Shown here in pieces: positions 1-8,830 of a DNA stretch of 27,841 nt. Origin of the DNA: Coptodactyla brooksi (taxonomy: Eukaryota; Arthropoda; Insecta; Coleoptera; Scarabaeidae); assembly GCA_033557675.1 (NCBI GenBank), contig JAWQRM010000164.1, positions 1-27,841 of the forward strand, in the 5' to 3' direction. The notes under the pieces were generated by a model. That model had not been told where the DNA came from, did no database searches, and was given only the letters and a program-made list of their open reading frames with translations. How positions within the stretch are numbered: position 1 is the first letter of the stretch; each line of letters starts with the position of its first letter. The position numbers and the translations under genes are program-made.

Positions 1-3000
1 CAATAGATTCTGGGATAATTTCTTATTCTGATACGTAATAAGCTTATAATAAACAAAAAACGTACCCCAACAATAAGATTTAAAAAGTTCTAAACATTTC
101 AAAATCCTAAAAGTAAACTTCGGTGTCTAGTTCTTTTAATAGGCCCAAGTCTATTGCAATTAAAGCTCAATGTTCATTATTATAAGCTAAGCTTAAGAAT
201 TTATATTGTAATTAAATGATTAATCGAGCTTTTCGTACTTTAAAGTTTGCAAATTAAATCTTCAGTGTGGAATTCTTTTAATAGGTTGAAATTAAAGCTC
301 AACACCCATTATTCTAAACAAAACTTATAACTCACAAGATAAATGTCATTTTTCCTGTATTTGGATATAGCTTTTAATTTCACTTACAATGATATGTAAC
401 AAGTTGCTATTTATTCTAAAAATTATTATGCAAAGCACTATTTTCTTAATTTATTTTCATTTCTTCTATATTTTCCAATAGATTCTGGGGTAATTTCTTA
501 TTCTGATACGTAATAAGCTTATAATAAACAAAAAACGTACCCCAACAATAAGATTTAAAAAGTTCTGAACATTTCAAAATCCTAAAAGTAAACTTCGGTG
601 TCTAGTTCTTTTAATAGGCCCAAGTCTATTGCAATTAAAGCTCAATGTTCATTATTATAAGCTAAGCTTAAAAATTTATATTGTAATTAAATGATTAATC
701 GAGCTTTTCGTACTTTAAAGTTTGCAAATTAAATCTTCAGTGTGGAATTCTTTTAATAGGTTGAAATTAAAGCTCAACTCCCATTACTCTAAACAAAACT
801 TAAAAACCTAAAATTAAACTTCATGTCTAATTATTCTAATAAGCACAATTCAATTGAAATTAAAGCTCAATATTCTTTATTTTAAACCAAGCTTAAAAGC
901 TTATGTTCTAAGTTGCTGAATAATCGAGCTTTTTATGCTTTAATGATTGCAAATTATATCTTCAGTTTATAATTCTTTTAATAGGTTAAATTTTATTGAA
1001 ATTAAAGCTCAACATTCGTTACTTTGAACAAAAGTTATAAAAATTTATAAATTCAATGATAAATGTCACTTTCTTTCTGTATTTGGATGTCGGTTCTAAT
1101 TCCATTTACAATGATATGCAAGAGGTTCCTATTTATTGTAAAAATACTTATGTAAAGCACTATTTTCTGAATTTATTTTCATTTCTATACTTTCCAATAG
1201 ATACTGGAGTAATTTCTTATTCGGATACATAACAAGCTTATAACAAACAAAAGCGTACCCCAACAATACAATTTAAAAAATTCTACACATTTCAAAATCC
1301 TAAAATTAAACTTCAGTCCCTAATTCTGTTAATAGGCCCAAGTCTATTGCAATTAAAGCTCAATGTTCATTATTATAAACTAAGCGTACAAATTTGTATT
1401 ATAATTAAATAAATAATAGGTATTTCGTGCTTTAATGCTTGCAAATTAAACGTTCTGTGTACAATTCTTTTAATAGGTTGAAATTAAAACTCACCACACA
1501 TTGCTCTAAACAAAACTTATAACAAAATTATAAATACACAAGATAAATGTCACTTTTTCCTATATTTAGATGTCAATGTAAAAATACCTATCTAAAGCAT
1601 TATTTTTTTTAATTACATATCTATACTTTCCAACAGATACTGGAGTGATTTTTTTATTCTGGTACATAATAAGCTTCATAATAAACAAAAACATATCCCA
1701 AGAATAAAACTAAACATTACAAAATCTGAAAATTAAATTTCAGTGCCTAATTATTTTAATAAGTACAATTCTATTGAAATTAAAGCTCAGTATCCTTTAT
1801 TTTAAACCAAGCTCGAAAGCTTATGTTCTAAGTTACTGAACAAGCGAGCTTTTCGCGCTTTAAGAGTTGGAAATTATATCGTCAGTGTATAATTCTTTTA
1901 ATAGGTTAAATTCTATTGAAAGTAAAGCTCAACATCTGAACCAAAGTTTTAAAAATTTATAAATACACAAGATAAATGTCACTTTTTCCTGTACTTGGGT
2001 GTTGTTTTTAATTTCCTTTACAATGATATATATGAAGTTGCTCTTTATTGTAAAAATATCTATCTAAAGCACTATTTTTTTTTAATTCTATACTTTCCAA
2101 CAGATACTGAGGTGATTTTTTATTCTAGTACATAATAAGCTTATAATAAACAAAAACGTACCCCAACAATAAAACTAAACATTTCAAAACTTTAAAATTA
2201 ATCTTCAGTATCTAATTATTTTAATGGGCTCAATTCTATTGAAATTAAAGCTCAATATCCCTTATTCTAAGCCAAGCTTGAAAACTTATATTGTAATTAA
2301 TCGAACAATTGAGCTTTTTGTGCTTTAATGGTTGCAAATTAAATCTTCAGGGTATAATTCTTTTAATAGGCTAAACTCTATTGAAATTAAACCTCCACAT
2401 CCATTACTCTGAACCAAAGTTATAAAAACTTATAAATACACAAGATAAATGTCACTTTTTCCTGTACTTGGGTATCGTTTTTAATTTCCTTTACAATGAT
2501 ATATAAGAAATTGCTCTTTATTATAAAAATATCTATCTAAAGCACTATTTTTTTTTCATTTCTATCCTTTCCAACGGATACTAGATCAACAATCAAACTA
2601 AACGTTTCAAAACTCTAAAATTAATCTTCAGTATCTAATTATTTTAATGGACCCAATTTTATTGAAATTAAAGTTCAATATTCATTATTCTAAATTCATT
2701 ACTCTGAACCAAAGTTATGAAAACTTATAAATGTAACTTTTAATTTCGTCACTGCTTGTTGTAAAAATACTTATGTAACCCATTAATTTTTTTATAATTT
2801 ATTTTTATTTCTATAGCACAGTTATTACAAGCACAGTTCTATTGAAATTAAAGCTCAACATCCATTACTCTGAAAAACTATAAATACACAAAACAAATGT
2901 CACCTATTCCTATATATGGATGTCGCTTTTAATTTAATTTACAACGATATATAGCAAGTTATTATATATTATAAGAAAACTTATTTAAAAAACTATTTTT

Positions 3001-3028
3001 TTTAATTGATTTTCATTTCTATGCTTTC
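1..3028. repeat. AT-rich satellite array A, higher-order unit about 470 bp
   Basis: Tandem array with no coding content. A block header resembling caacagatactggagtaat recurs at 1, 476, 1195, 1631, 2098, 2572 and 3029, giving spacings of 475, 719, 436, 467, 474 and 457 bp. Most blocks hold two copies of a submotif containing attgaaattaaagctcaa followed by a caagcttaaaa-like segment; they lie about 130 bp apart (for example near 161 and 292, or 636 and 766). The first 310 bp of blocks 1 and 2 are almost identical, so that duplication is recent. Later blocks are more diverged. Block 2 is 244 bp longer because it carries extra submotif copies. I do not recognise a named satellite family. Confidence 0.9.
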
Positions 3029-4232
3029 CAACAGATACAGAAGTATTTGAACGAACTTCAAATTAAAAAAAAAAGATATTTTAAAAATTTAAGAAACTTT
3101 CAATTCAAAATCTTATTAGTGAAAATATTTTTTTTCCTGGAAAAATTAAAGTAGTAACATTCAATGATGAAAAATAAATGTTTTGAACATATCTTGCAGA
3201 TATTAAGAGTAGAGCTTGAAAATCAATAAACTTTGTAGTTTAAAGTTTCATTTTTGATCCCACCCTTTGTTTTAGTTCTTTTAGGCCTCTTTGCTTTTTA
3301 AAGTTAGGTCCTATATCTATGCACTATGCTATTTCTTTAATATCAATCAATAGGTCGTTAAAACCTTTATTGGAACACAAGTTCTCAAACATTTCCTAAA
3401 ATTATTTCTATATTTATAAACTTTAATATGACTTGAATTAATAACTGTCCAGTTCTTATAATAACTTATTTAAGCTATTCAAATATTATTAATAAATGTT
3501 AAGTTCACATTCTGATTCTTAGACACAAAAAAGAAATACTTGAAATTGAAAAGGAATTGTACAAATTAAAAAAGAAATATATGGGACGGTTGTCTTAATT
3601 CATAATTTACTATAATCCTGTAACAGTTTTTAAAGGGAATAGTGAGGTTTACTGATATAAAAATAAATCCTTTGAACATCTCTTAAAAGCAATTCAATAA
3701 ACTTTGAAGTTTATTGAATTGCTTGTGTGCTTAGTGAATTGATAACTGTGCAGTTCTTACAAAATCAATTAAAAAATATTCAAATACTTTGAACTAGTTC
3801 CTGAATAATTTCTTAAAATTATTTTAGCTATTCAAATATTATTAATAAATATTAAGATCTTTAGGCAATAAAAAAAATTTGAAATTGAGGGGAAATTTGA
3901 AAGGACTTAAAAGAAATTAAAAAAAAATATTTTAATAATTGAAGAAACTTTCAAATATTGAAAATCTTATTAGTGAAAGTCATTTTTTGATGGAAAAATT
4001 TAAATTGCTGTAATAATACTTTCTGAATGGAGTAGTGACATTTAGTTATGTAAAAATAAATGTTTTGAACATCTCTCGCAGACTTTAAAAATGATTTTTA
4101 AAAAAAAATTATAAAATTATTAGAAAAATTATAATTTTTTAAATTATAAAATTTAAAAAATTATAAATGCTTCGAATTCATTTCTATGCAATATTAAAAC
4201 CATTTTAATTGTATTGCTTATTGTGTTACCCT
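3029..4232. repeat. Non-coding repeat tail, copy 1
   Basis: AT-rich sequence that follows array A and recurs after array B at about 7500-8830. Matching segments include 3050-3290 with 7610-7860, 3520-3612 with 8216-8310, and 3715-4232 with 8350-8830. The shared stretch around gggacggttgtcttaattca (3589) and tcggacggttatcttaattc (8279) shows the correspondence clearly. Both copies stop resembling each other just after a ...ttgtgtt(a/g)ccctaa end. All frames are broken by stops, and I see no transposase or polymerase motif. It may be part of a composite non-autonomous element; the class is unknown. Confidence 0.8.
3687..3724. repeat. 18-bp-arm palindrome in repeat tail copy 1
   Basis: Perfect inverted repeat: arm aagcaattcaataaactt (3687-3704), spacer tg, then the reverse complement (3707-3724). 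The equivalent site in the second tail copy (8321-8364) has 21-bp arms. A weaker relative, caataaactttgtagttta, occurs near 3224 and 7781. Confidence 0.85.
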
Positions 4233-4236
4233 AAAA

Positions 4237-4554
4237 TTAATTTTTAAACGAACTAATGACATGCAAAAATAAGCATGTTTTACTAGAAAGCTTGTAGCAA
4301 TAGTAAAACACCCTAGAATGCAGTAATATCGTATTCTCCAATCTAGAAACAGATTTAGCAAATGGTTCAAAGTGTTCCAATTGTTCGTGCGACAGGTATT
4401 TGTGTAATGGCCAACCAAAGCCGGCGTCATTATCATTAAACTTTGCGGTGCAATACAAAACAACCAATAAAGGGGCATCGTTATACTTATTGCTTACCAA
4501 TGGCGACCGCAATTGCCTAATTATGTCTAAACTATCGCGCACACTTGTTGTCAT
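4237..4554 (-). CDS. Doubtful 105-codon open reading frame in the island between the repeat blocks
   Basis: ATG to stop, 105 residues, beginning MTTSVRDSLDIIRQLRSPLV. The first 80 residues have a plausible soluble-protein composition (for example GFGWPLHKYLSHEQLEHFEPF), and the local GC content is higher than in the flanking repeats. I recognise no family. A good donor-like sequence (ttg followed by gtaagca, at 4498-4491 on the minus strand) lies inside it after codon 19, so the start could instead be a short first exon. An overlapping frame is also open for 86 codons, which weakens the case. It could be a decayed exon, a transposon remnant or chance. Confidence 0.2.
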   Translation of the reverse strand: MTTSVRDSLDIIRQLRSPLVSNKYNDAPLLVVLYCTAKFNDNDAGFGWPLHKYLSHEQLEHFEPFAKSVSRLENTILLHSRVFYYCYKLSSKTCLFLHVISSFKN

Positions 4555-5610
4555 ACCCCGTCATTACGTTGCTAATTAACATAGTTTTTGTAGATATTTT
4601 TAACGAGAATGGGAAAATGCAATATTTTTCGTTTAAAGTATAACTTCTGTGATTACGTGCAAGGTTATTTGATAATATTTCATTATGTATTCGATAAAAA
4701 CTGCGCCTGTATAACCCCCTCTTCAAAAAGGAAAATATGTAAGCGAGAGAAAATGATAGTCTTGTTTTTTTTTGTATTAAAATCCACGCAAGTTACAAAC
4801 TAATCTAAAGGAAAGAGCTGTGATAAGAATTAACTACATATAAGTGTATTAATATTGGAGTGAGATTATGTGATGACAAAAAGGCCATTGAGAGAAGCAA
4901 ACAGGGCTGCCAACGGACTGAAAACATGATTAACTGAAATATTTTCAGGGGAGCTTATTAATAATGGTCCCCTAAAAATATGAGTGAATTTTCTCTTTTC
5001 GTTGTTCTCAGAAATTAGTACCACATTCGGTCGAAAGTAAAGGAGAAGCAATTGTTCTTCCAAAAAAAAGTCTAGTTCAGGTAGTTTTCACGCTGTTAAA
5101 CCACACCAAACAATGTTGATCAACCATTTCAAAATCTGGCTTTCTAATAATTAATTTTTACGCGTTAAATTTTGGAATATCCTCGGAATATCTATAGACA
5201 TTGGCGAGTACAGGGTGTTCTATTTAAAATAACAACATTGATATATTGTTGTTTCCGATTACAATCCGGAAATGAAGATTATACCGAAATTTTTCACGTA
5301 GAAAATTAAAAAAATTGAAAATTGGGTATATTTTTTTTCAAAGGAGTCAAACACCAGTCCAAAAAATAAATTATTAAGCTAATGTTTTGTAAAGTACACT
5401 GATTAATGACTTCATAATAAAATTATAAAATCCCTGTATGTTTAGGTGTGACAATTGTAAAATACTATAAAATTCTAATATAATATCACTTGCTTTTTAC
5501 CTCGTTACATTCCAGGAGATATTTCATAAGAGCCCACGAAGCAATATATTTTAATTAGTCCATTTTAATTTTAATCGTTAACTGAATTGTTACCCACAAG
5601 ATCACCCCCT
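4555..5610. other. Non-coding island between the two repeat blocks, no gene seen
   Basis: This stretch is not part of either composite block. Open frames at 4609-4803 and 4866-5063 are short, have no recognisable motif and lack convincing codon bias. A small imperfect inverted repeat (aacaaca ... tgttgtt) lies around 5229-5251. I see no RNA gene. Confidence 0.6.
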
Positions 5611-5638
5611 AAATACACAAGATAAATGTCACTTTTTC
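5611..5638. repeat. Isolated satellite fragment marking the start of array B
   Basis: A 28-bp stretch starting aaatacacaagataaatgtc is identical to a segment present in several blocks of array A (near 1531, 1961 and 2436). In array A this segment lies about 136 bp before the block header; here the header is about 234 bp away (5846), with unlike sequence between. This suggests that array B begins here and was disrupted by insertion or local replacement. Confidence 0.75.
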
Positions 5639-5845
5639 AAAATATTAACTTGCTTAAAAATGTATATGTGTACTTAAAATAATAAAATACATAGATGTGA
5701 ACATTAATGAACTGAACATTAATTTTGCTAAGAAGCACAAAATCCAGGATTGTTTAGTTCGGAAATTTTTATTGCATCCATAAGTGGATCCAAAAATAAA
5801 TGGAAAAAATATTTTTCACAAATTCATTTTCATTTCTATACTTTC

Positions 5846-7440
5846 CAACAGATACCGGAGTAATTTCTTATTCGGGTACATAATAAGTTTATAATAAACA
5901 AAAATATACCCCAACAACAAAACTAAACATTTCCAAATCATAAAATTAAACCTCAGTGTCTAATTATTTTAATTATTGAAATTAAAGCTCAATATCCATT
6001 ATTCTAAATCAAGCTTAAAAGCTCATGTTGTAATTAAACGAACAATCGAGCTTTTCGTGCTTTAATGTTTGCAAATTTAATCTTCAGCTACTAATTCTTT
6101 TTATAAGAATAGTTCTATTGAAATTATAGCAATTATTATTGCAAATTAAATTTTCAATGTCTAATTCTTTCAATTTATCCAATCCTATTGAAATTAAAGT
6201 TCAATATCCATTATTCTAAATCAAGCTTAAAAGCTTATGTTCTAATTAAACGAACAATCGAGCTTTTCGTACTTTAATGTTTGCAAATCTAAGCTACAGC
6301 TACTAATTTTTTTATAAAAATAGTTCTATTGAAATTATAGCAATTATTATTGCAAATTAAATTTTCAATGTCTAATTCTTTTAATTCATCCAATTCTATT
6401 GAAATTAAAGCTCAGTATCCATTATTCTAAAATAACCTTAAAAGCTTATGTTGTAATTAAACGAACCGTCGAGCTTTTTGTGCTTTAATGTTTACAAATA
6501 AAATCCTCAGTGATTAATTCTTTTTAGAAGGACAGTTCCATTGAAAGTATAGCAATTATTATTGCAAATTAAATTTTCAATATCTAATTCTTTCAATTTA
6601 TCAAATCCTATTGAAATTAAAGCTCAATATCCATTATTCTAAATCAAACTTAAAAGCTTATGTTGTAATTAAACGAACCGTCGAGCTTTTTGTACTTTAA
6701 TGTTTACAAATAAAATCTTCAGTGGACTAATTCTTTTTATAAGGACAGTTCCATTGAAAGTATAGCAATTATTATTGCAAATTAAATCTTCAATGTCTAA
6801 TTCTTTTAATTGGCCTAATCCTATTGAAATTAAAGCTCAATACCCATTATTCTAAAATAAGCTTAAAAACCCATCTCGTAATTAAACGAACAATCGAGCT
6901 TTAATGTTTACAAATGAAATCGTTAATGTAAATTAAAGCTCAAGTTTTTATATTAAATTTTATTTTGTTAGGAATATTTAATATAAAAAGTACTAAAAAT
7001 AATTAACTATTAGAGAATACTTGATAAATAATAATAATTGTTTATGAAAAAAATATATATATAAAAATTAAGAAATATTTAGGTTTTTAGTTTTTAATTT
7101 TTATATAGTAAAATTTAAATTTATTGGTAAATTAATTGAAGAATATGAATTCGTTATTCTAAACCAAGCTTAAAAATTTATCTCACAATTAAATGAATAT
7201 TAGAGGTTTTCGTGCTTTTATGTTTGCAAATTACCTAATTAAATCTTCAGTGTCTAATTATTTTAGTACTTCAGTACCAATTCTATTGAAATCAAAGTTC
7301 AGAATCCATTACTCTAAATCGAGCTTAAAAATTTATATTGTAATTGTTTAGTTAAATGTTTGCAATTTGTTTAGTTAAACCTTCAGTACCTTGTTCTCAC
7401 AGTAGGCTAAATTCTATTGAAATTATTAAAACAATTATTT
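5846..7440. repeat. AT-rich satellite array B, about 212-bp monomers
   Basis: It opens with the same header as array A (caacagataccggagtaatt at 5846). Five regular copies then follow, with attgaaattaaag at 5974, 6187, 6398, 6610 and 6823 (spacings 213, 211, 212 and 213 bp). Each monomer has caagcttaaaagcttatg, an acgaacaatcgagcttttcg-like block and gcaattattattgcaaatta. After about 6940 the order decays into AT-rich sequence, with partial monomers at about 7140-7440. No coding potential. The monomer is related to array A but is organised as a simple 212-bp tandem instead of a 470-bp higher-order unit. Confidence 0.9.
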
Positions 7441-7860
7441 GTTGTAAACCAAGTTTTATTATTTTGATTTTTATTATTTAGTGTTTTTTTTTTATTTAGA
7501 TCTTCGAAAAAAAATTGAAAAATACAAAATATTATACTCATTAAGTATTAAGCACACATTCTGATCTTTATACAATAAAAGGAAACTTGAAATTGAGAGA
7601 AGATTTCAACGAACTTCAAGTTAAAAAAGGTATTTTAGAAATTGAAGAAACCTTCGAATATTCAAAACCTTATTAGTGAAAATCATTTTTTTATGGAAAA
7701 ATTAAAGTAGTGACATTTAATAATGTAAAAATAAATATTTTAAACATATCTTGCAGATATTAAAATTAGAACTTGAAAATCAATAAACCTTGTAGTTTAA
7801 AATTTAATTTTTGATGCCACCCTTTGGTTTAGTTCTTTTAGGCCTCTTTGCTTGTTAAAT

Positions 7861-7886
7861 TTAGGTTCGATAGATATCGAACCTAA
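7861..7886. repeat. 11-bp-arm palindrome with 4-nt loop
   Basis: Arm ttaggttcgat (7861-7871), loop agat, then the exact reverse complement (7876-7886). The corresponding place in tail copy 1 (about 3304) reads ttaggtcctatatctatgca, and the palindrome is absent there. Confidence 0.8.
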
Positions 7887-8320
7887 TAAAAGTAAACCTT
7901 AAAAAGCAATAAACTTTGAAGTTTAAAGATTTATTTTCGATGCTCTTTATTGGAACACAAATTCTTAAACATTTCCTAAAATTATTTCTATATTTATAGA
8001 CTTTAGTAGAATTTAAATTAAATAGAAATTAAATTGAATTTAAACTGTGCAGTTCTTACAAAATCAATTAAAAAATATTCGAATACTTTGAACTAGTTCC
8101 TAAATAATTTCTTAAAATTATTTTAACTATTCGAATATTATTAATAAATATTAAGCGCACATTCTGATCTTTAGGCAATTATTATTAATAAATATTAAGT
8201 ACACATTCTGGTTCTTAGACACTAAAAAGAAATACTTGAAATTGAAAAGGGGTTGTACAAATTAAAAAAGAAATATATCGGACGGTTATCTTAATTCATA
8301 ATTTACTTCAATAAATACAC

Positions 8321-8364
8321 CACAAGCAATTCAATAAACTTTGAAGTTTATTGAATTGCTTGTG
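8321..8364. repeat. 21-bp-arm perfect palindrome in repeat tail copy 2
   Basis: The 21-nt arm 8321-8341 (cacaagcaattcaataaact plus t) and its exact reverse complement at 8344-8364 are separated only by tg. The flanks nearly extend it: aatacac at 8314-8320 is complementary to gtgtatt beyond the right arm, allowing for a 3-nt insertion. It would form a cruciform or a strong RNA hairpin. It is the counterpart of the 18-bp-arm palindrome at 3687-3724. Confidence 0.9.
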
Positions 8365-8830
8365 TATTTAGTGAATTGATAACTGTGCAGTTCTTACAAA
8401 ATCAAAATTAAAAAATATTCAAATACTTTGAACTAGTTCCTGAATAATTTCTTAAAATTATTTTAGCTATTCGAATATTATTAATAAATAGTAATATCTT
8501 TAGGCAATAAAAAAAAACTTGAGGGAAATTGAGGGGAAATTTGAAAGAACTTAAAAGAAATTTAAAAAAATATTTTAATAATTGAAGAAACTTCCAAATA
8601 TTGAAAATCTTAATAGTGAAAGTCATTTTTTATGGAACAATTGAAGTTGCTGTAATAATACTTTCTCAATGGTGTAATTTAAAAATGATTTTTTAAAGAA
8701 AAATTATAAAATTATTAAAAAATTTATAATTTTTTAAATTATAAAATTTAAAAAAATTATAAATGCTTCGAATTCATTTCTATACAATATTAAAACCATT
8801 TTAATTGTATTGCTTATTGTGTTGCCCTAA

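Larger units (their letters stand above)
7500..8830. repeat. Non-coding repeat tail, copy 2
   Basis: Diverged direct duplicate of 3029-4232, in the same position relative to its satellite array. It contains extra internal duplication: the aaatactttgaactagttcct segment appears near 8080 and again near 8420, each followed by the ttattaataaata stretch. The 72-codon minus-strand frame at 8408-8626 is Phe/Leu/Lys/Ile-rich and is explained by AT bias alone. Confidence 0.8.

Noticed and set aside
5210..5240. acagggtgttctatttaaa as a transposon terminus
   Set aside because: It resembles the start of some insect repeats, but no matching inverted end in the right orientation was found; the only acaccct nearby (about 4306) faces the wrong way.
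1..7440. Regularly spaced repeats as a possible CRISPR array
   Set aside because: The repeats are whole 212- to 475-bp tandem monomers without short identical repeats and unique spacers, and the genome is eukaryotic.
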